From Dugong dugon (Eukaryota; Chordata; Mammalia; Sirenia; Dugongidae): a stretch of DNA of 64,000 bases. The position numbers and the translations under genes are program-made. The notes below the pieces were generated by a model, which was not told the DNA's origin, searched no databases, and worked only from the letters and a program-made list of their open reading frames with translations. Shown in pieces: positions 9,801-22,399 of the stretch. The stretch's first letter is position 1, and every line of letters begins with the position of its first letter. The DNA is taken from NCBI GenBank assembly GCA_030035585.1, contig CM057469.1, positions 116,724,650 through 116,788,649 of the forward strand. Reading direction: 5' to 3'.

Positions 9801-12010
9801 AAAGACAATGCAAAAAAAGAAAATTACAGACAAATATCCCTCATGAACATTGACACAAAAATCCTCAGTAAAATTCTGGCCAGTAGAATTCAGCAACATA
9901 TCAAAAAACTAATTCACCATGATCAAGTGGGATTTATACCAGGTATGCAGGGATGGTTCAACATTAGAAAAACAGTCAATACAATCCATCACATAAATAA
10001 AACAAAAGACAAGAACCACATGATCTTATCAATCAATGCAGAAAAGGAATTTGACAAAGTCCAACACCCATTCATGATAAAAACACTCAATAAAATAGGA
10101 ATAGAAGGGAAATTCCTCAACATAATTAAGTGAGTTTATATAAAGCCCACAGCCAATATCATCCTATAAGAAGAGATTTTGAAAGCATTCCCCCTGAGAA
10201 TGGGAACAGACAAGAATGCCCTTTATCACCACTCTTATTCAACATTGTGCTGGAGGTTCTAGACAGAGCAATTAGGCTAGAAAAAGAAACAGAGTATCCA
10301 AATTAGTAGGGAAGAAGTCAGCATATTTGTTTGCAGATGATATGATCTTATACATAGAAAACCCCAAAGAATTCACAAGAAAACTACTGGAACTAATAGA
10401 AGATGTCAGCAAAGTTTCAGGATACAAGATAAACATACAAAAATCAGTTGGATTCCTTTACACCAACAAAGAGAACCTTGAAGAGGAAATCACCAAATCA
10501 ATACCACTTACAGTAGCCCTCGAGAAGATAAAATACCTAGGAATAAATCTAACCAGACACGTAAAAGACCTGTACAATGAAAACTACAAGACACTACTGC
10601 AAAAAACCAAAAGAGACCTACATAAGTGGAAAAACTTACCTTGCTAATGGATAGGAAGACTCAACATTGTAAAAATGTCAATTCTACTCAATGCGATCTA
10701 CAGATACAATGCAATCCCGATCCAAATTTCAATGGCATTTTTTAATGAGGGGGAGAAACAAATCACCAACTTCATATGGAATGGGAAGTGGCCCCAAATA
10801 AGTAAAGCATTACTCAAGAAGAAGAACGAAGTGGGAGGCCTCACACTACCTGATTTTAGAGCCTATTATACTGCCACAGTAGTCAAAACAGCCTGGTACT
10901 GGTACAACAACAGATACATAGACCAATGGAACAGAACAGAGAATCCAGACATAAATTCATCCAGCTATGAGTAGCTGATATTTGACAAAGGCCCTAAGTC
11001 CACTAACTGGGAAAAAGACAGTCTCTTTAACAGTGCTGGCATAACTGGATATCCATCTGCAAAAAACTGAAACAAGACCCATACCTCATACCATGCACAA
11101 AAATTAACTCAAAATGGATAAAAGACTTAAATATAAAATCAAAAATGATAAAGAGTGTTGAAGAAAAAATAGGGACAATGCTAGGAGCCCTAATACATGG
11201 CATAAACACAATATGAACCATAAGTAACAATGCACAAGCACCAGAAGACAGACCAGATAAATGTGAGCTCCTAAAAATCAAACACTTATGCTCATCAAAA
11301 GACTTCACCAAAAGAGTCAAAAGACAACCTACAGACTGGGAAAAAATTTGGGGGTACGAAAAATCGGATTAGCTTCTAATCTCTAAAATCTACAAGATAC
11401 TGCAAAATCTCAACAACAAAAAGACAAATAACCCAGTTAAAAATGGGCAAAGGATATGAACAGGCCCTTCACCAAAGAAGATATTCAGGTGGCTAACAGA
11501 CTCATGAAGAAATGCTCACGAACATTAGTCATTAGAGAAATGCAGATGAAAACTACAATGAGATATCATCTCACCCCAACAAGGCTAGCATTAATCCAAA
11601 AAACAAAACAATAAATGCTGGAGAGGTTGTGGAGAGACTGGAACACTTGTACACTGTTGGTGGGAATGTAAAATGGTACAACCACTTTGGAAATTGATTT
11701 GGTGCTTCCTTAAAAAGCTAGAAATAGAAATACCATAGGATCCAGCTATTCCTCTCCTTGGAATATATCCTAGAAAAATAAGAGCTGTCACACGAATAGA
11801 TATATGCACACCCATGTTCATTTCAGCACTGTTCACAATAGCAAAAAGATGGAAACAACCTAGGGTCCCATCAACGGACAAATGGATAAACAAATTATGG
11901 TATATCCACACAATGGAATACTACACAATGATAAACAAAAAGATTAAGCTGTGAAACATCTTATAACGTGGAGGAAGCTGGAGCTCATTATGTTGAGTGA
12001 ATTTAGTCAG
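9801..12010 (+). pseudogene. L1 ORF2, 3' part: rest of reverse transcriptase and Cys-rich C-terminus
   Basis: Continuation of the ORF2 broken at 3287. Frame 3 at 9843-10133 has [10 protein letters not shown]-type and [14 protein letters not shown] motifs; the catalytic box FADDM is in frame 1 from 10327. Further segments at 10675-10974 and beyond cover the thumb and C-terminal region. The C-terminal knuckle C-x3-C-x7-H-x4-C can be read at about 11616-11690 with all four ligands. Stops and shifts at 10133, 10647, 10974 and later make it inactive. Its end near 12010 is by analogy with the stop of the L1 at 36171-38955. Confidence 0.9.
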
Positions 12011-13045
12011 TCACAGAAGGACAAATATTGTATAAGACTACTATTATAAGAACTCAAGAAAAGGTTTAAACACAGAAGACAACATTCTTTGATGGTTACG
12101 AAGGTGGGGAGGGAGGGGGAGGGTTATTTACTAAGTAGATAGTAGACAAGTATTATCTTAGGTGAACGGAAGGACAGCACACACTACAGAAGTCAGCACA
12201 ACTGGACTAAACCAAAGCTAAGATGTTTCCTGAATACAGTCAAACACTATGAGGGACAGAGTAGCAGGGGTAGGGATCTGGGGACCATGCTTTCAGGGGA
12301 CATCTAGGTCAATTGGCATAACAAAGCTTATTAAGAAAATGTTCTGCATCCTACTTCGGTGAGCGGCATCTGGGGTTTTAAAAGCTTGCAAGTGGCCATC
12401 TAAGATGCATCAATTGGTCTCAACCATCTGCAGTAAAGGAGAATGAAGAACACCAAAGACACAAGGAAAGTTATTAGCCCAAGAGACAGAAAGGGCCACA
12501 TAAACCAGAGACTTCATCAGCCTGAGACTAGAAGAACTAGATGGTGCCCGGTTACCACCGATGACTGCCCTGACAGGGAACACAACAGAGAGTCCCTGAT
12601 GGAGCAGGAGAAAGGTCGGGTGCAGAACTCAAATTCTAGTGAGAAGACGAGACTTAATGGTCCGACTGAGACTAGAGCAATCCCAGAAAGCATGGCCTCC
12701 AGATCCTCTATCAACCCAGAACTAAAACAATTTCTGAGGCCAACTCTTCAGACAGGGATTGGACCGGACTGTGGGACATAAAGGGATACTCATGAGTAGT
12801 GTGCTTCTTAGCTCAAGTAGATACAAGAGACTAAATGGGCAGCTTCTTTCTGGAGGTGAGATGGGAAGGCAGAGAAGGTTATGAGCTGAATCATAATGGG
12901 GAATCAGGGGTGGAAAGGAGGAGTGCGCTGTCACAGTATGGGGAGAGCAATTAGGGTCACATAACAATGTCTATAAATTTTTGTATAGGAGACTAACTTG
13001 AAATGTAAACTTCATCTAAACAATAACAATAAAAAAATTAAAAAA
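12011..13045 (+). other. L1 3' UTR and A-rich tail (lineage A)
   Basis: About 1 kb without real coding frames, ending in an AATAAA-like, A-rich tail. Its central part (about 12500-12960) is closely similar to 32170-32700, which identifies a shared L1 3' UTR type. Weak purine tracts (for example GGGGAGGGAGGGGGAGGG near 12106) lie early in it, as in other mammalian L1 3' UTRs. Confidence 0.85.
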
Positions 13046-13299
13046 TAAAAAACATAAAGTATATAATAATTTACTTAATGCGTGGGATCTTTAGCAAAAA
13101 AATGAATGATGAGAAATATAAAAGAAAGAGGTGAATAAATGAAGGGCTATACCACGTTAATGGATGAAATGGAAACATTTAGGTGTCACTTTACCCCTAA
13201 ATCAAACTATAACTTAAATGTAATCCCAAATAATATTACAGCTGAGTATTTTAAGAAACTTTAAATTTTTATACTAAAATATTGAATTATGGTATGAGT

Positions 13300-13515
13300 G
13301 AAGAATATTGAATATGCCACGGACTGCCAAAAGAACAAACAGTGAAAAAGAGGAAGACCCTCAACAAGATGAATTGACACAATGGCTCCAACAACGAGCT
13401 CAAGCATAGCAACGATTGTGAACATGGGGCAGGACTGGGCAGTGTTTCGTGCTGTTGTACATATGGTCGTTATGAGTCAGAATCAACTCGACGGTACCTA
13501 GTAACAACAACAACA
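13300..13515 (+). mobile_element. RTE LINE 3' end fragment
   Basis: It matches the 3' part of the RTE at 25475-26395: the block around CATGGACTGCCAGAAGAACAA, then AGGAAGACCCTCAACA and the tail GAATCAACTCGACGGTACC plus CAACAACAACA. Relative to that copy an internal stretch is missing after the AAGAACAAAC block. Confidence 0.8.
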
Positions 13516-13842
13516 TTTTAAATATAAATGGAAGGATATAAGATTCACAAATAGCAGTGGAAGAAAACTAATACTAGCTGATATCAGATGTACTACGCAG
13601 TTACAACGGAAACCAGAAGATTCTTATCCAAGAACAAACAGAACAATGGAAGAGAATTAACAAACCAGAAATTGACCTGTGTATATTGAGAAATGAGATA
13701 TGTGATAAAGTTGGCATCACAAATTCATGGGGAAAGGGTGAATTATTTAGTAGATGGTCTTGGAAAATAGTCTTACAGGGCAGGAGAAAAGTTAAACAGA
13801 ATCCCCATCTCAGAGTATATATAAAATACCTAAATGTAAAAA

Positions 13843-14046
13843 AGTTCTCCCTGGGTGGTGTAAACGGTTAATGTGTTCTGCTGCTAACTGAAAGCTTGGC
13901 AATTTGGGTCCACCAGAGGTACTTCAGAAGAAATGCCTGGCGATCTACTTCTGAGAAAGTCAGCCATTGAAAACCCTGTGGAGTATAGTTCTACTCTGAT
14001 ACACATGGGGTTTCCATTAGTCAGAAATGACTGAACAAATTTGGCT
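13843..14046 (+). mobile_element. AfroSINE, long type, diverged
   Basis: tRNA-derived head (GGTGGTGTAAACGGTTAA) followed by the body with GCCTGGCGATCTACTTCTGA and a decayed GTCAGAAATGACTGAAC tail. Inserted into the ancient L1. Confidence 0.85.
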
Positions 14047-14261
14047 TAAATGTGAAAAGAAAATTCACATTATTGGATCTAGAGATGGAAAATCTCTTTG
14101 TAATCAGAACAAAAATTAAAAACTAGAAGATAAAATTTTATGGATTTTATTATATGAAAATTCAGGTTTTCATGTAATGAATTACAACTCTAGACAAATT
14201 AACAGAAATACGGTGTACTGGAAAAATATGTTTGCAATCTCTAAAACTGATGTGAGAGTAT

Positions 14262-14461
14262 TATCTAGAAATCCACTGTCCAGTATGTAGTCACTAGCCA
14301 CATATGACTATTTAAATTTTAATGTAAATTTATTAAAATTAAATAGAATAGAATTTCAGCTCCTCAATTGCACTAACCACATTTTAAGTGGTATGTAGTC
14401 ACATGAAGCTAGTGGCCATATATTCAACAGTGCAGATATAGGACATTTCCTTTACCACAAA
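14262..14461. mobile_element. hAT-type MITE relic (MER58-like)
   Basis: Shows CCACATATGACTATTTAAATTT in the centre, and the terminal blocks CACTGTCCAGTATG and ACAAAGTTCTATTAAAC expected of a short hAT-Charlie element with imperfect inverted ends. The family name is from memory of consensus sequences. Confidence 0.6.
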
Positions 14462-15550
14462 GTTCTATTAAACAAACCTGACTAAAAGATACCAAAAATT
14501 CATACAAATCAAAAAGAAAATTCTGTAAACCCAAATTAAATATGGACAAAGGATATAAATAAGTAATTCATAGATAGAGAAGTCTAAAGGGCTACCAAGT
14601 ATTTGAAGATTTGCTCAAACTCACTAGCAATCAGAAAAAAGAAAATTAAGACAAAGAGATACCAATTTAGATCCACTAGACTGATAAAAATTTGAATGTA
14701 GATTAACAACAAATTGTGATAAAAATTCAGAAAATGAGAACCTTTGATGCGGTATTGGTGAGAGTGTAAACTAGTATGGTCTTTGTGGAAACAAATAGAA
14801 CAGTACTTAATAAAATTAAGAATATCTGTGTCCCAGTACTCAACAGAAAACTTCTCATCCAGGCTTATGAAATCTAAATTGGCACGGCCATAGATGCTCA
14901 ACTCCTTTCCCATTTTAAGCTGGCTCAGCAGGTCCGAGTACCACAAGAGAAGAATAGAGTGATTCAACTGCGAGATTCTAGAATCTCTCTAACAAGGCAT
15001 TTCTCTTAGATGCTCTTTTCCTCCAACTTCATAAATATGTAGAGTATTATGGGGGTGGGCTCTCTCTGGAATGCTGACCATGCACCTGTGCAAGTACCTG
15101 TGCATGACTTAAGCTGTGGAGCAATGAGAGTCCAGGGGATTATGTGCTCTCTACTTTTACAATTGTAAGGGCTTCCCAAGTGAGTCCTGTGTTCTATCTG
15201 CATTATATGGTGTTGGTAGTGTGTGTATGTGACTCCTTTCCATGACCTATGACTGTTCAGAGACTGATGTAAGGATATTTGTTTGTGTTTTTATTATGGT
15301 GAATGAAATATTGGTGCTTATCACTAGGAGAATTAATAAGGAAAATAAGGTAGATCCAAAATACATCATCTATGCTGCAGTCAGAATCAAGAAACTATCC
15401 ATCCTGTGTGTGCATCCATAGACCATAAAATCAGTGTTTAGTTTAAAAAGAAACAAAACAAATTCTATAGCTCATAGCATGTATGTACATTAAATCCATA
15501 CACATAGCACTGCATATATTATAAGAATACATGCATATTTAGAGACATCT

Positions 15551-15739
15551 ATCAAATCCTTTGGAAATCCTGGTGGCTTAGCAGTCAAGAGTTCAGCTGC
15601 TAATAAAAAGGTCAGCAGTTTGAATCCACCAGGTGCTCCTTGGAAACCCTATGGGGCAGTTCTACTCTGTCCTGTAGGGTCACTATGAGTTGGAATCAAC
15701 TCGACAGCAACGAGTTTGGTTTTGGTTATCAAACCCTTT
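15551..15739 (+). mobile_element. AfroSINE, short type, with target duplications
   Basis: The element runs 15563-15727 and ends in GGTTTTGGTT. Flanks ATCAAATCCTTT (15551-15562) and ATCAAACCCTTT (15728-15739) are target duplications with one mismatch. The head keeps pol III box-like sequence (box A around GGCTTAGCAGTC, box B around GTTTGAATCC). Confidence 0.93.
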
Positions 15740-17365
15740 AGAGTGGCCATCTATAATGGGAGTAGAGAAGGAAAACCAGAGTATGATCTAGGGGTGAAAA
15801 GAAAAGTAAATAAAAAAGGGGCCATTCAAGGACTAACGATTCTAATGACATGATAATATAAGCACAAATGATCCAACTGTCTGCCTAACAGTTGTCAAAA
15901 AAAAAGTGGATATAATAAATAATTATTTTTATAAAGACTTAACAATAATTGTCAATGGAATTGAGTGAGTGGCATAGAGATCAAAGTCAACAAAGATTCT
16001 GAGACTTTATGCCTGTGAGTTTTAAAGTAACTGGCAGAAGAATAGCACCTTTTCCAGTAACAGAAAACTTGGAAAGTAGAGAAGATTTGAGTGAAAAAAG
16101 TCAGTTCTCTTTTATACATGCTGTAACTTGTGTGTTGGTTCAACACTCTAGAGGAAATTAAAATGCAATTTTTATTATAAACAAAAATTATACTTTTAAA
16201 ACAAAGCAGGCATTGCATAAGCCCTAAATTGCTGAACTGGTTGTTCTATCGGCAAAGATAACTATGGATAAAGAATGATCTAATGTAAAATGAAGCAAAG
16301 GTAGGAGTATAGATTAAAACGAAGCTGAGTGAGAAACATAACTAACAGGATATTAAAGCAGAAACAAAAAAAAAACTTCTTTGGAAGCAATGCATCTATA
16401 TAGTTGGCATGACTTCTCACTTACATGTGAGGAAACCAATCCGCCTTCAGAATATTATGGTTCCTACGGAACATTTTCCAAGGCATGTTCTTCTTCTCAG
16501 TCTTGAGGATAAAGGGATGATGGATCCTTAATCTTGTGATGTAATATGTTTAGATATGCACGAACAGAGTTGTCCCTTTGTCCCCTCACGTTTGGAGAGA
16601 GAGAGAGTTCTAGGCCTTGGCTAGAATAGCCTCTTCTCAGATCTACAGCATGAAGTCAAAGTTGGAGGCATTATTTTAAGTGTAGGTATCCAACGTCTAG
16701 CATGCATTTATCTAGCCAGATTAAGGGGGAATTTTCTACTATATACTTGGTTTGTTAACACTCTAAACTGGAGCCACCTTCTCCAATCTGCACTGTTACT
16801 AGCAGTTTTACTGCTTCCTCTGCTTACTGAAGAATTCTACCTATGAACTATTGCATTCAAGGTATAATGTGCCATTAAAAGTCCTGCCCTGTTCTTCTGA
16901 ATAAATGCAGAAAAAGACCACCAACATATATCAGAAACATCAAAAGCAGAACTCAAGCAGTCTAAGGACAGTTGCCTAGTTCTTTGATTGGTATAAACCC
17001 TAGGTCCATAGTCAGGGCATGGATAGAGGGATGATCTAAGTATTTTCTTTGTTTTTTTTTTTTCAGTCCAGCAGATGTACTCCCCAAATCATATGGACAT
17101 TAGTATTTGCATTCACCAAGCTAACTCTAGAAGCCTTGTACTTAGTGGAACTTTTTCCAGATTCTTCCATTGCTGTTATTTTTAGGTTTTGGAGCTGTTG
17201 TGATTTTTTTTTCTTACATACTTTATGCATAGAAATTTCCAAAGAAAATTGAGAGATGCTGTAACAAGAGCTGCCAACCAGGCACTATTTTAAATCAGAA
17301 GCTAGTATTTGAAAATGTAATTCTTGTGCTCAGTAGACAAGCCAATTTTGAAATCATTACCACCA
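15740..17365. other. Apparently single-copy DNA, nothing recognised
   Basis: AT-rich with no coding frame that looks real. A 67-residue frame at 17049-17252 is Phe-rich and starts in a T run; it lacks any domain. Old unrecognised repeats are possible. Confidence 0.5.
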
Positions 17366-17368
17366 ATA

Positions 17369-17872
17369 TGGTACATTCTAAGATAGCCCCCATGATTTCT
17401 GCTCCCTCATGTCCCCTCCCTTTGAGTATGGGTAGGACTTGTGACTTGCTTATAATCAATCAAATATGGCAACGGTGAAGAAATCTTGCAGATATAATTA
17501 AGATTCCTAAGTGGTTCTGACTTAATCAGTTGAATACTTTAAAAGGGTATCTAGAGGTGAGAGACTCAAAGCAGCAAAGACTCTGTCTGCTTATGGCTCT
17601 AAAGAAGTAAGTCATCACATGTCCGCTAGCTTCAAGGAAGTGAATTCTGCAAACAACCTGAGAGAGCTTGAAGAGGACCTGGAGCTTCCGATGAGACCAC
17701 AGCTGTGACTGACAATTTGATCGTTTGATTGAAACCTGAGACCCTGAGCAGAGGATGCAGCTCAGCTGTGCCTAGACTCCTAATTCGTGGAAATAGTGAG
17801 ATAATAAATGCTTGTTGTTTTAAGCAGCTAAATTGTGGTAGTTTGTTATGCAGCAATAGGAGAGTAACACAG
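17369..17872 (+). repeat. Old solo LTR, ERVL/MaLR type
   Basis: The 3' end reads AGATAATAAATGCTTGTTG then GTTATGCAGCAATAGGAG and AACACAG, the layout of MaLR/ERVL LTR ends, with a possible AATAAA polyadenylation signal. The middle (CTGCAAACAACCTGAGAGAGC) also fits such LTRs. The exact subfamily is not assigned. Confidence 0.6.
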
Positions 17873-18608
17873 GCAGTATGCATGAGTCACCTCTCTGAAG
17901 GGCAAGTAGTTAGGAGAAAAAAGAGAGAATTGCACCTTGAAGAAATGCTCAGTTAAGAGAGGAGACATACTTAAACAAGATGGTAGCATCTTTATAAAAT
18001 AAGATCCAGAAAAACATCATAGAATTCAAGGAGGGAAGAAATCCAAAGAAGAAAGGTGGTTAAGTTCAAAACGCTGCAGAGATATCAAGATGGATGGGGA
18101 CTAGAACTGGCATGGGCATTATAAGAAAGATCATTGATACTACACAGAGTTCAAAGGCTTTAATTACTAATTCCCAGTCAAAAAAGTATTCTGCCATCCG
18201 CAGCTCCCACTTAGTTTGAACAAGAGCAGTTGCTGTTCAAAATACAAAAGCAGACGCAAAAGGCTACACCCGGAGTCAACTTTACTTTTTAAAAAGACTA
18301 CAGGTCAGAAAAAAATATAACATGCAGAAAAACTAAGCATTACTTAAAGGCACAACTTCAATGTCCATAACCTACATGAGCATGAGAGAAAAAGGCTGAG
18401 TGGCTGAGGATTACTTCAGCTCTGGAAAGACATAAATTCTGAAGTCATTTCAACTCTTCTGCCTTGCAAGTCATGTATTTCCGTCAACCGTGTTCTACTA
18501 GCACTTAGTCTCTGGTGTAGCTGAATTTCATCACTACCAGTTACTTATTACTCAAGAAACTATCTTAATAATGAGGCAGAGGTGTCTGTCCTTCGCACAG
18601 TAATCTTG
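17873..18608. other. Apparently single-copy DNA
   Basis: No domain-bearing frame, RNA gene or clear repeat was recognised here. Confidence 0.45.
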
Positions 18609-19067
18609 GTCAGTGTGAAAGTTAATTTTATGTGTCAGCTTGGGTAGGCTATGGCTCTCAGTGGTTTGGCCATATACTAGACTAGTTGCTGTTCCATAAT
18701 GCAATGTAATGTAATGCAGTCACTTTCCATAATGCAATCAATCAGTTGAAAAGAAAGTTTCCTTAGGGTTGTGTTTTGCCTTCATATTATAAATAGATAT
18801 TTTGACAGAACTCACTCTCTCTTCAGTCTTCCCATCGACTGACCTTGTGATGCAAGCCTGCTTAAGTCTCAAATCTGCTGCCTGACCTACAGATTTGCAC
18901 TTGACAGCCCCCCACAATCGCATGAACCAGCAGGAGTCTTCAGCTTGTCACCTGACCTATGAATTTTAGACTTGCCAGCCCCCACGTTCATGTTAGTCAA
19001 CCCCCTGAAGTAAATCAATCTCTTTCTCTGTATATACGTATGCGTGTATATATACATATATATATAC

Positions 19068-19236
19068 TAAAACCAAAAACCAAACCCATTGCTGTCAAGT
19101 CAATTCCAACTCATATCGACCCTATAGGACAGAGAAGAACTTCCCAGTAGGGTTTCCAAGGAGTGGCTGGTCGATTTGAACCGCCAACCTTTTGGTTAGC
19201 AGCCATAGCTCTTAACCACTGTGCCACCTGGGCTCC
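19068..19236 (-). mobile_element. AfroSINE, short type
   Basis: Reads antisense: A-rich tail side first (AAAACCAAAAACCAAACCC), ending at the head with GCCACCTGGGCTCC. Left arm of an inverted pair inside the ERVL LTR. Confidence 0.93.
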
Positions 19237-19250
19237 ATATTATATATACA

Positions 19251-19297
<47 letters not shown>
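19237..19297. repeat. CA/TA microsatellite
   Basis: About 15 uninterrupted CA units between TA-rich ends, located between the two inverted AfroSINEs. Confidence 0.95.
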
Positions 19298-19299
<2 letters not shown>

Positions 19300-19505
19300 G
19301 ATCTCTGGTGGCATGGTGGTTAAAGCTCTGGGCTGCTAACCAGAAGGTCAGTGGTTTGAAACCACCAGCTGCTCCGCAGGAGAAAGATGTGGCAGTCTGC
19401 TTCTGTAAAGATCTACAGCCTTGGAAACCCCATAGGGCAGTTCTACTCTGTCCTATAGGGTCACTATGAGTCAGAATTGATTCGATGGCAGTGGGTTTGA
19501 TTTTA
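19298..19505 (+). mobile_element. AfroSINE, intermediate type
   Basis: Contains the extra internal block GAGAAAGATGTGGCAGTCTG that the short type lacks. The 3' end has the GTCACTATGAGTCAGAATTG box and a GGGTTTGATTTT tail. Confidence 0.93.
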
Positions 19506-19679
19506 CATATACATACATACATATATACATCTCACTGGCTCTGCTTCTCTAGAGAACCCTGACTAAGACAGTCAGGTTCTCATTTATTTTAAGTCTGGAA
19601 TATTCCTATAAACTATGTAAGTTAATGTGTGAATGATTTGACCAAGGGACAAATTCTCAGGCTAGCAGAGACAGAGGAG

Positions 19680-20033
19680 ACACTCATAGTCATGATTCTG
19701 TCTTTAGCTTCTCTTCTCATGCTCTTGGACCTCTCTAATACCATGTGAAGAAGTTGGGCTAGTCTTTTTGATGATGAGCGATTACATGGAGAGAGATGCC
19801 CAAGTGATAACCAGATATGTAAGTGAGGCCATCATAGACCATCCAGCTCCAGTCAAGCCACGAGATGACTGTACCACATAAGTGGCCATAGACAAGACCA
19901 GCAGAAGAACTGACCAGCTTAACCCAGCCCAAATTGCTGATCCACATAATGGTGAGTAACTAAAAAGTTGGTTGCTTTAAGCTACTAAGTCTGGGGGATG
20001 ATTTGTTACACAGCAACAGGTGACTGATACAAC
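19680..20033 (+). repeat. LTR 3' part, ERVL/MaLR type
   Basis: The end reads GCTTTAAGCTACTAAGTCTGG and GTTACACAGCAACAGG, and the internal AGACCAGCAGAAGAACTGACC fits the same LTR group as 29455-30020. The 5' part is missing or unrecognisable. Subfamily uncertain. Confidence 0.55.
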
Positions 20034-22085
20034 TTAATTTAAGCAATTGTTTCCCAAACTGATTTGACTTTGAAACATTATTTCACTAAACACCTAATTA
20101 ACATATCCAGAAACACATTTTCAGAAATAGGGAGGTAGATTTCATCCTTATGTCACTTAACACTTAATTAGCATCATAAGGAATATGCTTTGGGAAAGCA
20201 GAAGATAGCTGTCTACTTATTGAAGAAATCCTTCTCAGGAGACTGTCCTGGTATCCCATTACATTTGAATATATGCCTAGTGTCTGGAGGAAAAACCATG
20301 TTTAAAGTGTTTCTCTTCCCCATGGAGAATCAAATGTGGTCCTCACCACTGATACCTTTATAGCTCTATCTACCCTTACTTTTTGTAGGTAAAATCTTCA
20401 AAAATCCAGTTGAGTATGAATTATCATTCTTGCATTGAGGGAGTTATATTTATCACTCCTTGGTAATAAATGTTGAGACATGATTTATTTGCTTGTTTTG
20501 GCTAAATGTTTTCAAACCTCAATCTTATTTTATCAGCAACAATTATAATAACTGTGTTATCATTGAAATAAGATAAACATTGCAAATAAATCACTAAAAG
20601 CTATAGGCAGCTATTAATAAGACACTTGAATCAGCTATTCTCCCAGATTATTTTAGCATTCTTCCCAGGACTTCTTTGTATTTAATTAAGACACCTTCGT
20701 TAGCTCACTGACATTTTCTGTGCTCCACTGTCCTAGTCATTTTCCTTCATATCAAGGGAAGGGATGTGTATCTCCTCGTCTCCCATTTTTCCTCTTTTCT
20801 TTTCTTGGCCAACAGAAGGGAATGTTTCCAAGCTAACAGAATTTCCAATTCTAAACTGTAATTTTGCATCCTTTATCAAATCCAGATTCTAAGCTTATTT
20901 CAAGTCTTGCAGTAAATCTTCAATCTTTTCCAAACATAAGGCTGCTGCTTACAGTGAATTTACCATGTTAACCCCTCTGCAGCATGACTAGCAGTAGATA
21001 TCAGCAGGGTATGTGTCCATCTAAATAATTTAATTTGATGCAGCATTGGGCGAGTAAATACCCGTGCTCCAAAACCTCAGCTCCACTAACTGTAATTTCA
21101 ACCATTACCTACTTGTTCATTGGGATTTAAGTCTTTGTGTTCTTTAAGCTTAATATAAAAATTCACTTGTCTCTAGAAGGTATTCATCATGGTTAGCCAG
21201 CACCTGGGTTAACAGTTAAGGATGTATTTGACAATCCCCTGAGAGCAAAGGTTTGTAGGAAAAAGACACAGATAGAAGGAAGTTACAGAAGAGAAAACCT
21301 CATACATCTTTGCCCAGTGAATTTTTTTAGGAAGGTCAATTCCTCTTTGCTCCATCCCAGCCCTCTTATTCACAAACCACTTGAAAAACTGAGCTAGTTT
21401 CTCCTAAAGTATGAATTCTTAGAAGGATCTTTTTTCCCATAACTCTAAGACAACACACTAAATGATCTCGCGGCACACTAGTAAATAAATACACCCTGAG
21501 TAGGAAAGAGTTCTGATAAGAGCCTCTGATGATGCCACAGATGTGGAACTTTGTGGTCTAAATCCCATCTTTCTACACATATTATCCACTTTCTCTCACC
21601 AGAAACCTTATTCTGTAAATATGTTCTAGGATCTTTAGGCTCAACGTTATAAAATACTTTGACTTTGTTGGATGGCGTGAAAACCTCGAAGAGAACTTGA
21701 GGGCTGTGCACTTGTAGGTTTAAAAATATTTCCAACTACAGTTTGGTGTTTGGGGAAAAGTAGAATAAAGCTTGGTACTATATTTCTAAATAAGCTAAGG
21801 ATTTGGATTTCATGCTAGAGACAGAAGTTCTCATCTTAGTCCAGGAGCCTGGGAAGAAAAACATTACCACAATTGAAAGCAAATCCTTTTGTAAGATTAC
21901 ACACAAGGGCATAAAAGGCAAATATAATTTCTTCTTCAGGAGGTTGGAGTTTTACATCATTGATTAAGGCAATGGAAACGAAATAAGAACGGGCTTTAAA
22001 ATTGGTCTAGGAGAAGTGCTAAGTGTTTTCACTAGGGACTGAATCAGCAAGTTCTAAAGAGTTTATTGGGATACTTCTAAAAATC
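20034..22085. other. Apparently single-copy DNA
   Basis: About 2 kb without recognised repeats, RNA genes or convincing coding frames. The 85-residue minus frame at 21478-21735 has no domain. Confidence 0.45.
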
Positions 22086-22340
22086 AACCTTGTTTCCTGG
22101 AATTCTCCCTTCTCTGTCCTCTTCCTATCCAAATGGTGTCAATTTTTCAAAGTTCAGTTCAAGTTCCATCTTCAGAACGAAGTCTTCTCTGAACATCCAG
22201 CCCACCTTGATCCAGGCCTCTTTCCCCTCAATTCGCACACCCCCTGCACGCATACACTGTTTTGGTGATTTCCAGTATTAATTATTACACAGGTGTGAGT
22301 CACATCTCTCAGGATGAACGCCCCTTGAGGTTAGGATCTG
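22086..22340 (+). mobile_element. L2 LINE 3' fragment
   Basis: Typical L2 3' wording: AAGTTCAGTTCAAGTTCCATC, CTTCTCTGAACATCCAGCCC and ATGAACGCCCCTTGAGG. Highly diverged. Confidence 0.65.
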
Positions 22341-22399
22341 GGTGTTGTATGTGTATGCATGTGTATGTCCCACCCACCAGACAGATAGTGTTGTGAAGT

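Larger units (their letters stand above)
1..13045 (+). mobile_element. Near full-length L1 LINE, interrupted by an ERVL provirus
   Basis: Order seen: 5' UTR, ORF1 remnant with coiled coil and YPAK-containing C-terminal domain, inter-ORF spacer, ORF2 with endonuclease and reverse transcriptase, an ERVL insertion, the rest of the reverse transcriptase with a FADD motif, the cysteine-rich C-terminus, a 3' UTR of about 1 kb and an A-rich tail ending near 13045. Without the 6.5-kb insertion it is about 6.5 kb long, normal for a mammalian L1. Its 5' end lies at or before the window edge, so target duplications cannot be checked. Many stops and frameshifts make it inactive. The 3' UTR matches the L1 fragment at 32165-32712 better than the L1s at 36171 and 60165. 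Confidence 0.93.
13046..15420 (+). mobile_element. Ancient L1 ORF2 fragments, with nested insertions
   Basis: A- and T-rich sequence at 13060-13310, 13516-13842, 14047-14260 and 14462-14860 resembles old mammalian L1 ORF2 C-terminal coding DNA (for example TTGGTGAGAGTGTAAACTA, 14755-14773), and 15240-15420 may continue it. An RTE fragment, an AfroSINE and a hAT relic interrupt it. The segment 14985-15225 is not recognised. Divergence is high; no useful frame remains. Confidence 0.6.
18609..19575 (+). repeat. Solo ERVL (MLT2-like) LTR with nested AfroSINE pair
   Basis: The LTR runs 18614-19570, from TGTGAAAGTTAATTTTATG to CTGACTAAGACA, flanked by perfect 5-bp duplications GTCAG (18609-18613 and 19571-19575). 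Its AT-rich 3' part contains two AfroSINEs in opposite orientations and a CA/TA microsatellite. Removing these leaves an LTR of roughly 500 bp. Confidence 0.85.

Noticed and set aside
19196-19522. Cys/Val-rich 108-residue frame
   Set aside because: It is a translation of the CA microsatellite and two AfroSINEs.
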